64,000 nucleotides of DNA from NCBI GenBank assembly GCA_014281115.1, contig JACONQ010000017.1, positions 806,001 to 870,000 of the forward strand. Reading direction: 5' to 3'. The notes under the pieces were generated by a model. It did not search any database. It saw nothing but the letters and a program-made list of their open reading frames with translations, and had not been told where the DNA came from. The stretch's first letter is position 1, and each line of letters opens with the position of its first letter. Source of the DNA: Laburnicola sp. R22_1. Lineage: Eukaryota > Ascomycota > Dothideomycetes > Pleosporales > Didymosphaeriaceae. The translations under genes and the position numbers were made by a program. Below are positions 1 to 11,200 of this stretch, piece by piece.

Positions 1-146
1 GGATACACATATTGCACGAGTAGGTACTGAGAACATGTATAAAAGGCCTTTCGCAAGCCGCAACACAAGAACACCAGCTCCTTCAACAAATCGTAAAGTT
101 TTTAACAATCATCCACTTGACAGTCTTTGACCTTTTCATTCATACC

Positions 147-1144
147 ATGGCGTCTACTATCCCACCTGTCGTCTTCTGTAAGGGATAAGTAGGGTAGCAA
201 TTAGGAATGAGAGACTGAGTTGATTGTAACAAGCTGAACAGAGAAACTGCTTAAGTAGCAGAATGGTGATCAGCAACTAGTCTACATCAGGTTGGTGGTA
301 TCATGTGATATCGTACTCCACACTAACATCTTCATTACTGGTATGTACGATTATTTCGTGTTATTCGATGCACGTGTTATTGTAAAGCCATGCTATGCTA
401 ATCACTCCCATCCCAGGTGCAAACCAAGGTCTCGGCTTCAGCATTGCCGAGATATTCTCCCAATCCCAAAACCCCTACACAATGCTCATCGGATCCCGCT
501 CCCAAACCCGCGGCTCAGAAGCCGTCACCAAGCTCCTCAGCACAAAGACAAACGACCAATCCACCCTCTCAACCGTCCAAATCGACGTCACCTCTTCCGA
601 AAGCATAGTAAACGCCCTCGACAGGATCAGCACCGACTACGGCCGCATCGACATCCTAGTCAACAACGCGGGCATCTTCGGCGCCCCTGGGAAGATGTGG
701 AACTCGACGGCGCGGCCCGACTGGCGCGCCATCTTCGAAGTCAACGTCTTCGGGGCCATTGAACTCATCGAGCTTGCGTTTACCCTCCTGCGCAAAGCGG
801 AGTCTCCGCGCGTCATTGTCTCGACTTCCAACATGGGCTCTATCACCATGGTGTCGAAGGGACATGTACCGTGTGGTGCTGTGGGCGCGTATTACAGTTC
901 GTCCAAGGCGGCTATTAATGCCATGGTCGCTAATTGGAGCCAGCTCCACAAGGATATCAAGTTTTGGGCTGTGTGTCCGGGGTTGGTCGCTACTGAGTTT
1001 GGAGGCGATTTTACGAAGCAGAATGGTCGGGTGCCTAAGGATGCGGCGGATGTTGTGAGGGTGTGTGCTGAGGGAGAGAAGGAAGATGGCGTTGGTCGGG
1101 TAGTCTGGGATCAGGATGGTAAATCTGGTATCTATGATTGGTAG
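147..1144 (+). CDS. Short-chain dehydrogenase/reductase, three-exon model
   Basis: An NAD(P)-dependent oxidoreductase of the classical SDR family; the substrate cannot be read from sequence. The glycine-rich nucleotide motif ITGANQGLGF, the NNAG motif and the catalytic YxxxK (YYSSSK) are all visible, and the Rossmann core is full length. The large exon is 417-1144. The motif itself is split by an intron: a small exon ending at 340 supplies ITG and is followed by GTATGT, and the acceptor is at 415-416. My model is exons 147-177, 281-340 and 417-1144 (phases 1 and 1), giving about 272 residues. Exon 1 starts at the ATG at 147 and ends before GTAAGG. The acceptor at 279-280 is the least certain point. 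Skipping the middle exon keeps the frame open but deletes the T-G of the motif, so I rejected that. Family call is firm; the 5' structure is tentative. Confidence 0.8.
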
Positions 1145-1753
1145 AGTGTGAGATCTTGTGTGCGTTGCACCGTTCTGGGGAAAGAGGTAGTCGGCCTAAG
1201 AATGATAATTTGAGGCCCTGTCGTGAGTCAATACGTTCTCCCGAGTTCCACCGTTATCAGAAGGGCAGGATATTTACTCAATGAAATCAATGTAAATCGC
1301 CTTCTCCAGGCTACTTTCACTTCCTAGCTGTTCATTCTGGAGAATTGCGTGGGGGTTACTTCTCCTAACTAACGAGGAAGAGATTTCCTCTCGATGGGAA
1401 TGTTCTCGCTTCTCGTGCAGGCTGTCAAAAGTTCTTTGCCCAGGTGAACCGGCCTCCACGTGATCAATATCGGATAAGGACAGAGCTCCGCGCCTCGACC
1501 GGCTGACAGAGATGTGAAGTCCCAACAGCTTTGGACGTCTTACTTGTCCAACAATAGACACATAGAACGTCTTCGCAATACTAGAATATTGCGCGTGCTT
1601 GTGGGTGAAGGATGTTAGCCGAGAGGTGCCTGGTGACACACATTCCACATTACGTCAGCAGGCTACAATATCTCCAGAGCCATGTGCGCCTTCCCACCTG
1701 CACCTTTATACGGATTGAAATCAGCGCGCTCGACGCGGTGATAATACAGCGTC
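1145..1753. other. Gene-free stretch between SDR and Ap4A phosphorylase genes
   Basis: About 600 bases with no open frame that looks coding on either strand. It should hold the 3' end of the SDR transcript and the promoter of the next gene. I see no repeat or RNA gene. Confidence 0.6.
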
Positions 1754-2696
1754 ATGGGGCTAGAAAATCAAGCCCTGGCGCAATTCGATCGCCTTGTCGA
1801 AACAGAAGAACTACTGTGGACGGAGATCAAAGCGCGTCATGTACCATCCACGCCCTTCAACGTAAGCACAATCCCCATCCTCGTGCCAAATCTGACGCGC
1901 AAAGTTCCAATTCCGCGTCGCACCCAGTCTAGCCAAGAAGCCGCAGACGGCCACGCACAAGAAAGTAGACGACGCGTTCGCAGATGACAATCCGAATTTC
2001 AGCCTAGGTCTAGTCGGGCCCAAGCACAAATTGATACTGAACAAGTTCTGCGTCGTTCGTCCACAGTTTGTCATCCACACGGTCGAGTTTGAGCCGCAAC
2101 AGACGCCGCTTAGCTTGGCTGATCTCAGTGCTATGTGGGATGTGCTGTCTCGACTGGAGAGCGAGCATATTGCGATATTCAACTGCGGTGCTGATGCGGG
2201 TGCTTCGGTGGGTCATAAGCATATGCAAGTTCTGCCGCATCCTAGGACGGAGGGGTTTGAGCTCTTTCCGGACAAAGCGTCCTTGGGATCGGGTATGTTG
2301 TTTGCCCCGGTGAAGAACGCATGATTAACAGGATATGAAGATATACATATTTGCATGGAGGTTCCTTTTCAGCATGCGATTCAGAGGCTGCCTTCCACCG
2401 TGGACGCGGACGCTCTATCTACAATCTACCAGAATCTCCGACAGCGTCTCTCGCTCGAGCAGAACGCGCCGCATAACGTGATTCTTGTGAAAAGCTGGAT
2501 GTTGGTGATTCCACGAAAGACGGGACATATTGGAGAAATCGCTGCGAATGCAGCTGCCATGGTTGGAATGGTGTGGATGACCAGGGAGGAAGAATACGAA
2601 CTTTGGACAAAGGATGACCCCATCAAACTACTACCTCTCTTCGGAATTCCACGCAAAGAGCAGCCATCCAACGATTTAAATGGCGCGAGGTCATGA
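1754..2696 (+). CDS. Diadenosine tetraphosphate phosphorylase / ATP adenylyltransferase (Apa1/Apa2-like)
   Basis: A HIT-superfamily enzyme that phosphorolyses Ap4A to ATP and ADP. The family signature HxHxQ is present as HKHMQ (residues 140-144 of my model), preceded by a GADAGAS stretch. The C-terminal ATP-adenylyltransferase domain is recognisable from VILVKSWMLVIPRK onward. Exons are 1754-1861, 1905-2292 and 2332-2696, with phases 0 and 1, giving 286 residues, somewhat shorter than the roughly 320 of yeast Apa1. The introns are very short (43 and 39 nt) but have GTAAGC/GTATGT donors and AAAG/ACAG acceptors, and splicing restores continuous family-like sequence (PFN to FQFR, then GSG to YEDIH). 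The second intron contains an in-frame stop, so it must be removed. Function assignment is confident; the choice between Apa1-type and Apa2-type activity is not possible here. Confidence 0.88.
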
Positions 2697-2895
2697 TGAT
2701 GGCACTGGGAAGGTTGCCGTTTGCATCAAGTTGGCGCATAGGGAATAATAGACGGATATGGGCTACGTGATGGCGTTCAGATCACAGAAGAGCAAAGATA
2801 GACGGATACAGGACAGCGTTCAAATTACAGAAGCGCAAAGAGCCACGAAGCTCATGTGCTTGCCGGCGATATCATCTGCAATACCCATTCCTCCT

Positions 2896-3771
2896 TCAGG
2901 CACTCTTCTGCTTCTTGACCCACCTCCTTTTTGTACTTCGTTCCACCGGGCTCTCAACCAACCCTCCCTTACGATCCTCCCACTTCTGCAACCCAGCCTC
3001 CCCATCACCGCTTTCCCCACCCGCCCCTTCCAAGCCTCGCTCCCCCACCGACTGCTCCGACCTCCTACGCAAAACAAATTCCCTCTTACGCTTTGCACCC
3101 GACGGCTGCTCCTCAGACATCCAGAACAGATCCCCATCCCGCGGATCACCAGCTGTGACAATCCCCCCATCATCACTGCTATCATCATTCTTATCGTCGT
3201 CCTTGGCCCCGTCATCTTTCTCCACCTCTCTCTCCAACTCCCCAAAAACAGGCACACTCCCATCCAACTCCGCAAACTCATTCCAGCTCCCCACAATCTC
3301 CGGATGTCCCACCAGAAAGTCCCTCAACGCACGCGTACCCTGCACCCTCCGCACATCCCCCGTCTTCATCTCCTTCTTCATCTCCATATCCGTATCCGTA
3401 TCTGTATCCATATCCATATGCACATCCACATCCATATCCACATCCGTATCCGTATCCGTATCCATATCCACATCCCCATCCGCCACAGAGACAGACACAG
3501 ACGCAGCCACAGACGCAAACCTCCCAACCAGGACCTCAAACTCCCTCCTCGCCTCCGCCCCATACTTCATCGACAGCACTCTTTTCATCCCCCGTTCGAG
3601 CCGGGCCATGTCTTCTTTTAGCGCTGCGAGGCGGTCTTGGGAGGCGCTGGGTAGGCGGACGGCAGGAGTGGGAGTTTGGGGCGCTTGGACGCGTGTTTTG
3701 GACGAGGGCGGGGGCGTTGCGGCTGGTGGCGAGAGGGGTGGTGTCGTCGGTGGTGGATGGGAGGCGGGCAT
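2896..3771 (-). CDS. Hypothetical protein with acidic Asp-Thr/Asp-Met repeat
   Basis: Not recognised. From the only in-frame ATG (minus strand, 3769-3771) it encodes about 291 residues: a Pro-rich N terminus, a charged helical stretch (around RLAALKEDMARLERGMKRV), a long run of alternating D with T, M or V encoded by hexanucleotide repeats, a short ordered-looking stretch (RALRDFLVGHPEIVGSWNEF), then a second Asp/Lys-rich segment and a basic C-terminal end (KRRWVKKQK). The composition suggests a nuclear or nucleic-acid-associated protein, which is inference only. The frame stays open upstream to about 4023 without an ATG. A GTACGT donor at 3908 and an acceptor at 3777 would join that segment in phase, removing a CA microsatellite, so a 5' exon further upstream is possible. 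Convergent with the Ap4A phosphorylase gene. Confidence 0.55.
   Translation of the reverse strand: MPASHPPPTTPPLSPPAATPPPSSKTRVQAPQTPTPAVRLPSASQDRLAALKEDMARLERGMKRVLSMKYGAEARREFEVLVGRFASVAASVSVSVADGDVDMDTDTDTDVDMDVDVHMDMDTDTDTDMEMKKEMKTGDVRRVQGTRALRDFLVGHPEIVGSWNEFAELDGSVPVFGELEREVEKDDGAKDDDKNDDSSDDGGIVTAGDPRDGDLFWMSEEQPSGAKRKREFVLRRRSEQSVGERGLEGAGGESGDGEAGLQKWEDRKGGLVESPVERSTKRRWVKKQKSA
3376..3480. repeat. Coding hexanucleotide repeat (TCCATA/TCCGTA type)
   Basis: On the plus strand, near-perfect alternations of tccata, tccgta and tccaca run for about 100 bases. Read on the minus strand they encode the D-T/D-M/D-V tract of the acidic protein. Such repeats expand and contract by slippage, so the tract length is probably variable between strains. 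Confidence 0.9.
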
Positions 3772-3803
3772 TGGAGCTGGCTGGCGGGTGGGGAGTGCGG
3801 GGT

Positions 3804-3824
3804 TGTGTGTGTGTGTGTGTGTGT
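3804..3824. repeat. (TG)n microsatellite
   Basis: About ten TG dinucleotides upstream of the acidic-protein start, possibly within a 5' intron of that gene (3777-3908 on the minus strand). Confidence 0.9.
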
Positions 3825-4023
3825 GGTGGAGTTTGGGTGGGCGGTGGATGCGGTTGATTGGGGGTTGTCGGTGAGGTTTTTTTTTGGAAATGGAGAAAGG
3901 GTACGTACGGCTGGGGTAGGGTGAATTGTGAACAAGGTAGAGTTTGTCGCGCGCTGCGGGGGAGGTTGATTGCTGGGTGGAGATTGCTTGGTGCTGGGCG
4001 TAGTTGGGTAGCTGGGGTGGCAA

Positions 4024-4944
4024 ACGGTGGTCAGTGACGACGGGAGTGAATGTTTCACGTTGTCCAGATTACGAAAAATGGTAGACAGGATGGATGTTCT
4101 TTATTGGAGACTTCTCACTGGGTGAGGAGGCGATGACTGTTATTTAATATTAAGACAATGCAATAGTTCAGTTATGTTGGCAGATGGTTCAAACCATGGT
4201 GCCCTACAATTAGTGTCCCTGTCATAATCGGATGACAGTGAACGGTCTACTCATGTGAAACAAACATCGTTCGTGGACCTATTTCCACGTGGAGAAAGCT
4301 GTGTCTAGAAATAAACCCCGACCCCAACGAAACCAGCCAGTAAAACATACACACCTCCGCACCACCCACACCATCCTCACGTCTTACCACACAGCCACAC
4401 CCCACTATCCGCAGAACTCATACACAAATCCAAACGTTCCACCTCGCACAGCTACAACAACCACATGAGATACAACTTCGCGGGTATTACAGTGTCCATC
4501 AAATCTCTAGCACCGTACGACCAACACTCTGGTCTGTGCGCATATCAAAGTATAGTGGGAGGAGACTCTGCCATGTATTCATTCATTCATTCATTCATTC
4601 ATTCATCCATTCCCTCCAATACGTAGCCAACATCCAGATGCTGATTGTCAGCCACAAAGATGCAGCGTCTATTCCATTTGCGGCAAGCAAAACTGACCCC
4701 ATTCAAGTCGTGGTCATCGTACTTCCACGGGTACTCCCAAACTGTCCATCGGATAATTGTGCGGGCCGCCCAGCGAGGCTGAAGACTTATGGTTCCGGCC
4801 ACCTCCAGCTCCTTCCGCATGGGCGGGCGCCTCGACTCATCTTCCTACGCGGAAAGCGCCCGTAAGCATCCCTAGATAAGGCATCACACAACACGGTCTG
4901 GCTTTCGTCACCGGCCTTGTCCTCTTCTCGACCAAGTGCAAGTC
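4024..4944. other. Gene-free interval
   Basis: Apart from a seven-copy ATTC microsatellite at 4577-4604 I see nothing coding or structured. It is the region upstream of the minus-strand acidic-protein gene and downstream of the minus-strand gene ending at 4945. Confidence 0.6.
4577..4604. repeat. (ATTC)7 microsatellite
   Basis: Seven perfect ATTC units followed by a degenerate copy. Confidence 0.95.
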
Positions 4945-6706
4945 TCAATCATCGGTCTCGCCTTCAGGTAGAGGTGTAAGATCGGAATTGGAGTTATATT
5001 CTGACTGCAACTTCTCCAAGACTTGCAGCAGACCGCGTAGTCTGTTTGAGCAGGCCACCATCACTCTTCTACTATGCTCTTCCTCAACATCGCCTTTCTT
5101 GATCTTGCACACGTTATGGCGTGCCTGGATACCAGTCTCGACTGCTGCCCGCAAGCTATCGGTGGCTTCGAGGTGCCCGCTTTCCATCATGCATCTGAAC
5201 ATCTGCTCTAGGATGAGCGAGAGCTTGGCATTGTCGGCGAAGCGCTTCTTCTGTGCGCGATATGGGAGTAGCTGATTTTCGAAATCCAACTGCGTAGGCG
5301 GTATGGTACATTCCTTGTTTATTAAAGGAAGGATCAGGTACAGGTTCAACAACACTTGATCGTCATTCGATAGCCGCGAAGTCGTTATAAGCACGTTTAG
5401 CACTGAGACGGAAAACGACCTCATTTGCCCTGAGACGGAAAACGACCTCATTTGCCCTGAGACAGAAAACGACCTCATTTGCTCAGCGAGGGTGTCGAGG
5501 ATATGATGGACAGATGCAAAGTGTTTAGGAAGCTCCTTTGCAACTTTGACAAGCTAGGCATGTTAGAGGGGAATTGCGTGAGAGGGGGCAACGTACCAAG
5601 GCCACGCAACGCTGGCGGAGGTCGACAGCTTTCATGCCACCGAGCAGCTTCACTGCAGCATCGTGGTCAGATATGAAGGAGGTCTGCAGCGACGATGGGG
5701 AAGACAGCGGAGAGGTGTTCGCGTCGTGCCCAGCGTCTGGATCCCGCATGGCTACGTCATGATGGCCGCTCGAAAAGTCGTCTGCGTCTCCGCTGTCGGG
5801 TGCATTCGATGAGTGCCCGGGCTCAGGCTCCGCAGTCTCCCTCTCCCATATCTCAGGAAACAGCTGCAGCGATCGCGCGTCGCCGGTGGCGAGTATCGAT
5901 TCGATAATTCGGCGTATGGTGCTGCCGGCAGCGAGGTCGTTGCTATTAATGTATCGCCAGATGAGGGTGTCCTGCAATGCACACTCCTTTTCCGCTGGCT
6001 GCTGCGTGGTGTGCTTGGCGCAGTCGTCCCATTCCGCGTCGAGAAAGTCCAGCATGACGTCCAGCCAGATGTGCCACCTCGCCCAGCGCTTGTGGTGTGC
6101 GGCCGAGCAGTTGAAAGCCCAGCCTACCACGGCCCAAAAGTCCTCTCCGCGCCACCAGAGGCTCTGGGCGTTGGCCGCGACTGCGTCTAGCCGCTCTACG
6201 TCGGCGAAGGCAGCGGGCGCCCGGCTCCTGGACCGGCTGTGCTCGGGGAAGGAGAAGGCCTGCCTGATGGTCTGGTATCCGGGTCCTCTGATGGTGTGCT
6301 GGACGCAGCGCAGGTATCGCACGGCGGCATTGGAGCCCTTGAGCCCATCGGCCGACGTCGCCTTGGTAGTAACGGGCGGGTAGACGACGAGGGTGGCGGC
6401 CAGGCCCAGCTGCACAGCCGGCGGCAGCAGGCCGGCGTAGGGCTTCGCAGGCACCGAGATGGAGTTGGCGGCGGCGAGCAGCGCGTACAGGAACGTGTAG
6501 CCCTGCTCGTCTGGCGAGCATGTCAGCGGCCAGGCACGCTTCTAACCTTGGAAATAACGAAGTCACGTACAGTGCTTGTGGTCGAGGTAGGCCTTGACGT
6601 GGCTGGCCACCTCGAAGCTCAGCTCCTTGACGGGGCGCCGTATCGGCTGGCGCGGGCATGCGCCGACGGCCTCGAGGGCTCTGCTGGAGCCGTTGCGGTG
6701 CGCCAT
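4945..6706 (-). CDS. Conserved-looking fungal protein of unknown function, three exons
   Basis: Not recognised. Exons on the minus strand are 6706-6571, 6510-5597 and 5553-4945; introns of 60 and 43 nt have GTACGT donors and CCAG/CTAG acceptors, and phases (1, 0) agree, giving 552 residues. The start is the ATG at 6704-6706, followed by a basic N terminus. The first half looks like an all-helical folded domain with many Trp and aromatic residues (for example RWARWHIWLDVMLDFL), the middle is acidic and Ser/Pro-rich, and the C-terminal third is helical again. The start of the third exon carries three copies of a nine-residue unit, QMRSFSVSG, from a 27-bp tandem duplication that keeps frame. No signal peptide or membrane segment is visible. 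The continuity of folded-looking sequence across both splice sites supports a real gene. Confidence 0.75.
5403..5483. repeat. 27-bp tandem repeat, three copies, in coding sequence
   Basis: Three nearly identical 27-bp units (one G/A difference) inside exon 3 of the minus-strand gene at 4945-6706, each encoding MRSFSVSGQ. Confidence 0.95.
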
Positions 6707-6943
6707 GGAGCGAGAGAGGGAGCTCGCCGTGGTGAGGCGGCGCCGCGAGGTGGGGGCGCGAGGTCACGCTTTGCCGAGGGTTGCGTCACACGTCCGTCTA
6801 GGCTACCCTGCTTGCAGCTGCAGAGCTTTTCACTCTCCAATGCCGCCATTGCTGCCACATTTTCCGGTTTATTCGAGAGACGTGCGGCCTGAGTAAACCG
6901 GACTGCTATATGTATTTTCAGCCGGTAACATTCACCATCAAAA

Positions 6944-7039
6944 TCCGTTATGGTGTATCGGCTAGCATCCGTCGCTTTCATGAGCCTTGTGCAAATGTCA
7001 GCTTCCGACGAGAGCCGGGTTCGACTCCCGGTAACGGAA
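6944..7039 (+). tRNA. tRNA-Glu (anticodon TTC) with a 24-nt intron
   Basis: The acceptor stem TCCGTTA pairs exactly with TAACGGA at 7032-7038. The D arm, an anticodon stem CGTCG/CGACG, a four-base variable loop and a T arm CCGGG-TTCGACT-CCCGG are all present. The anticodon TTC is at 6977-6979, and 24 extra bases (6981-7004) sit after position 37, the canonical site for nuclear tRNA introns. A 12-T run follows, as expected for RNA polymerase III. The base content resembles known eukaryotic tRNA-Glu. Confidence 0.93.
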
Positions 7040-7048
7040 CAAATCTAC

Positions 7049-7060
7049 TTTTTTTTTTTT
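7049..7060 (+). terminator. RNA polymerase III T-run terminator
   Basis: Twelve consecutive T residues ten bases after the tRNA-Glu 3' end. Confidence 0.85.
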
Positions 7061-8243
7061 GCTTTTTGGAGACCAAATCTACACCTTTTTGCTTTGCGCT
7101 TGCTTTGGTTCGCAGCTCTACCTTTGTTCTAGTCTCATGTTTTGCGCATGCAAGACTATACGTTGCCTTTTCCTTGTTTCTTTTTCGTCAGAGTGAATGC
7201 GACTCTTTATTTTCATTTCTACCACTCGGCTGTGTCATCACCTGTGCGACTGCAGGGAGGGCTTGGCACCTGCACTAAGATCAAACCGACCGCTCCGAAA
7301 ATAGCCCCGCCCACTCACGTGACGCTCGTTCCTCCGATCTGACGTCTTTCCGGTCAGCCCGGTGGTACGGTACAACGGTATGGGAATTGGCTGGCCCCAG
7401 GCTGGCTTCTTCCGACAGACTATTTGCGGACCGCCTCAACTCTATCGATTCCACCCCCTGTCCGCGGAATATTCTTCCACATGAGTCGTCTCTCGGTCAT
7501 TATCATGCACCACATGTGTCTCCTGTTTGCTAAGATTCGCTCTATTGCTTACCCCTTCTTGCCCCCCTTTTTCTCACATCAATCTCTCCGCTAAGACTAC
7601 AATGACGGAGCTAAGCCTAGATTCTCCAGCACGACGCCACATCAGTACGCGAATCCGTCTCGACCATCCTGAAACGTTGGTTCATGTACCGCTCGAGGGA
7701 TATGGTTAGCATGAGTCCAGATGTCGATATCTGCAAGATGCCGCCCGCTATCTTCGTCTAGTATCTTTATTGTCTTTCGGGTCCTTCGGGCACTACCCAC
7801 GCCTCTCGGAGACTCCAGAAACCCGCTCGTCCGGGACCAGGCCAGGTACCACGCGATTAACGAATTTTCAGCCCTTGGCAGTCACAGTTACACAGTTTTG
7901 AGCTGTCACTGTCATCGCCGTGCGCGATGCCCTACAGAATGGGGAACTGGCGGACACATACCGTGTGGAGTAGAGAACCCAATTACGGAGTCAGGACCAG
8001 TTCGATCTATCGTTCAAAGCATATTCACGGAGAAAGGGGCTCCTCATCGATGGTGGGAAAATGTCAGCCGCTAGAGCAAACGTCCAGCTCGATCGGCGTG
8101 TCTTCTTTTCGTCCTGCAGTAGTGCTACCACTAAGCCTTGACGGCTGCGGTATCACTACTGGCGCTGATAGAACAAAAGGTTCTGCAATTCAGCTTTCAG
8201 TCCTTACTTCTTCCAACTGTCACTCGACGGCGAGGCAGCAAGC
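7061..8243. other. Gene-free interval, promoter side of the large secreted protein
   Basis: About 1.2 kb with only short non-homologous open frames. It is pyrimidine-rich in places. I see no repeat, RNA or recognisable gene. Confidence 0.55.
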
Positions 8244-11200
8244 ATGCGTTCACTCATTTCTCTTCTTCTTTTCGCTACTCTTCAGACATGTCAGGCCTTT
8301 GTCTCTCCTGACATCTACTCTTGGACGCAGCCCGCTGGTGCGAGTCAAGATTTTGTGGGTGAGGACAGCAAGCAACCCACTATCCCTTCACAATCGAGGT
8401 ATGAAGAGAGAGTCTCCATGTTATTCATCACACGATCATGCACTATTATTTCCACAAGGGCACACGTAGTACATGGAGCTATCAATGTATCGGATATAAT
8501 GACGTAGTTCGACTTCCCGAATCTATACTCCCTCGAAAGCCCTTTTATGTTTGTACCAGCACAAACTTCATTGCTGACTGCGTTACGCCAGACATGCTGC
8601 TGGCCCAGACTCTGGCTTAAACATCTACATCCCAGATTATGAGGCCAATCCTGAATGGTAAGCCTCTTTGTCCAGTGTCAATGACGGATGACCAAGTAAC
8701 AGTTTACAGGCTTCCTCTGGTACTTTCATTAAAAACGATTGGCCTACAAGTCAAGGTCACTCAGACGCTCAACGTTTCTTCGCAATGCAGAAACCTGCTC
8801 ATCTACACGCCCGTGAATGTAAACTATAGCCCTAGCTCGGCGGATGTCACCACTCTGACTTCTTTTGTGACGAGAGGGGGCAACCTCATATTCATGAGCC
8901 AGGTCCCCGCTAGTCTCCGCCCCCTTGCTGGAGTATCTGCGGCTACAGTGGACACAACAGGCTCGAGGTCCGTCGTACAACTGTCAAAGGCGGACACCAC
9001 GATACAAGCTCTCCAGGGTTTTAATTTCACGGATTACTATGACACACATATGCCGTTCTATGAAAATTATACCCAGACAGGTTTCGTCAATGTCGGATAT
9101 GCGCCGGTCAGTGGTTCACAGACCCTTGGCAGCTATCTTATTCGAAGTAACGGGGCGGATAGCGCTGATGCATCTTCTACGAGCGCAGCAATTGTCAGAA
9201 ACAGGCCCTCTGGCGCGATCGGGTCCGTTTACAGCTTCGGAGTCAACCTGGGTCATCTCTACATCAGAGTTCACAGCGAGAGTGGTGGCTACTCGGAGAA
9301 CTACAACGGACACTACTATCCCGGCTATGATATTGGTACTCGTATTCTGAAGAATATTGTCACTTCCAGCTCACACTATGTAAGTTTGTGGACAGTCCCG
9401 TACAACAAAGGCCTCGCGTTCACCACCACGTGGGATATTGATACCTATGTCTCGTATCCGCATGGGCAGGGTATGGCGGCAGCCGCCATGGAGAGGGGCG
9501 CAGGGGGCAACCTGAATCTCCACACCAAGTACATCACGGATACATATGAGACCGCATACTTCCAGTATGGTGTCCCGTACATTTATCAAATTACCGGGTT
9601 CCGTGTAGCGCCTGACGGATACCCATATATTGACTTCGGAAGTCACTCCGTCAGTCACTCACCCAACGCTGTACAGTTTCCCTACGGCAGTTCGCAAGAG
9701 CGATTCATTGAAGGATCCTCTGCCGGATATTCGCCCGTTATCCACCAGTGCGGAACCAACTCTGATGGGACACCTGACAACGGCCAGAGGTGTGTAAAAG
9801 GAGGAACCAGCGGGCTCTCCTTCTGGACATCGGGAGGCACTGCTTCAGGAGAAGTACGAGTGAGCGCGTACCTGATTCGACGCACTCTCAACGATGAATT
9901 TGGGACGGATTACAACCTCACCACCTACCGCCCTGGCAATCTTGCGTTCAACAAGTACCAGGCTAATCACTGTGTGTTGAATGGGTATATCGGCGGATCT
10001 TCGTGTCCGGGCAATGCTCATCTCACCCATCTCCCGTTCCAAGTTGGACACAACCGCGAGTCGTTCGAAGAGCTTCCCTACTACGAGTTTCCACTTCAAT
10101 GGTCTGACGGCGATGGAAATATGAGCAGTGCTGATTTTCCGGGCTCCGACTTCTCAAAGCAAGTCATTGACATTAAGCAAATGGCGCGGTATGGCGGACA
10201 TTATAACATACTAATTCATCCTTCCGATGCGGTTTTCGACAAGATACAGATCCAACGGGCGCTCCACGACGCTGTACGTCCTTTTGCAATATTCTTCAAT
10301 CAAACAGGTACTACTTCTAGCGTAATTTGGGCTTGACCAAGCTGACGATGAAAGGAATTGCCAATTGGTGGACTATCCGAGACCGAGCAATCGTGGATAT
10401 AACGGCAGCAAGTAGCAGATCAGTCAGCATGACGGTGCGTTTGGATGGTCCTGTGGAAGGGCTCACGCTGCAGGTGCCGCGAAATTATGCCATACAGTCC
10501 GCCTCGGCGCCTCTCACAGCCTGCCAACAAGTCTCGTACGATACTTTCACTAACGCGGTGGTTTTACGCAACACGGCACGGGGGCTCTTCACACTCACTT
10601 TCTCTGTCGGCTCAGGCGACTCATCTCTATCTACCTGTCCAGACTTTACCCCTCAGCCGCTGTCAGAGTGCGTGGCGTGGGATGTCGCAGTCGACGACTT
10701 CCTGGAGCTCTATTTCTACAACGCAGGCGTCAATTTACTGCTATTGCAGACCATTTCGACCGGTCTTTCGTCCAACAACGTGGACGGCACACTTCAACTC
10801 ACTGCGACTGCGGACAGTGGCGTCAACTCCTACTATACCGAGATCTCGCGCTTCTGCTTCGATGCCACTCTCTACACACACATGTTCTTTGACATGATCG
10901 CACCTGCAGGGTCCAGTTTCTACGTACAGCTTGTTTCTTATGATACTTCCTGCGCCGTTGAGCAGCTGAGTGAGACTTATGTGGATGTAACGAACTACGC
11001 TGCTGCCGACGGGACGAACCATACTATGACGATCCCGTTGAGTGACTTCAAGGGGCAGGATATGCTTCATGTTCGAGGCATCCGTATCGGCAACATCTCC
11101 CCGGTTCAAACTCCAATCTACATTGATAACATAAAGCTTCAAAAGCGATGTGTGACGGTTCCTGGAGAAGATGCAACACAGGGGCTCGCAATTGAGTCTT

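Noticed and set aside
3618..4058. Pro/Thr/His-rich minus-strand frame upstream of the acidic protein
   Set aside because: Begins at a non-ATG codon, is dominated by the CA microsatellite and overlaps a better frame.
5946..6767. Long minus-strand frame overlapping the three-exon gene
   Set aside because: Arg/Pro/His-rich shadow of the real coding frame; only exon 1 of the real gene gives sensible sequence there, in another frame.
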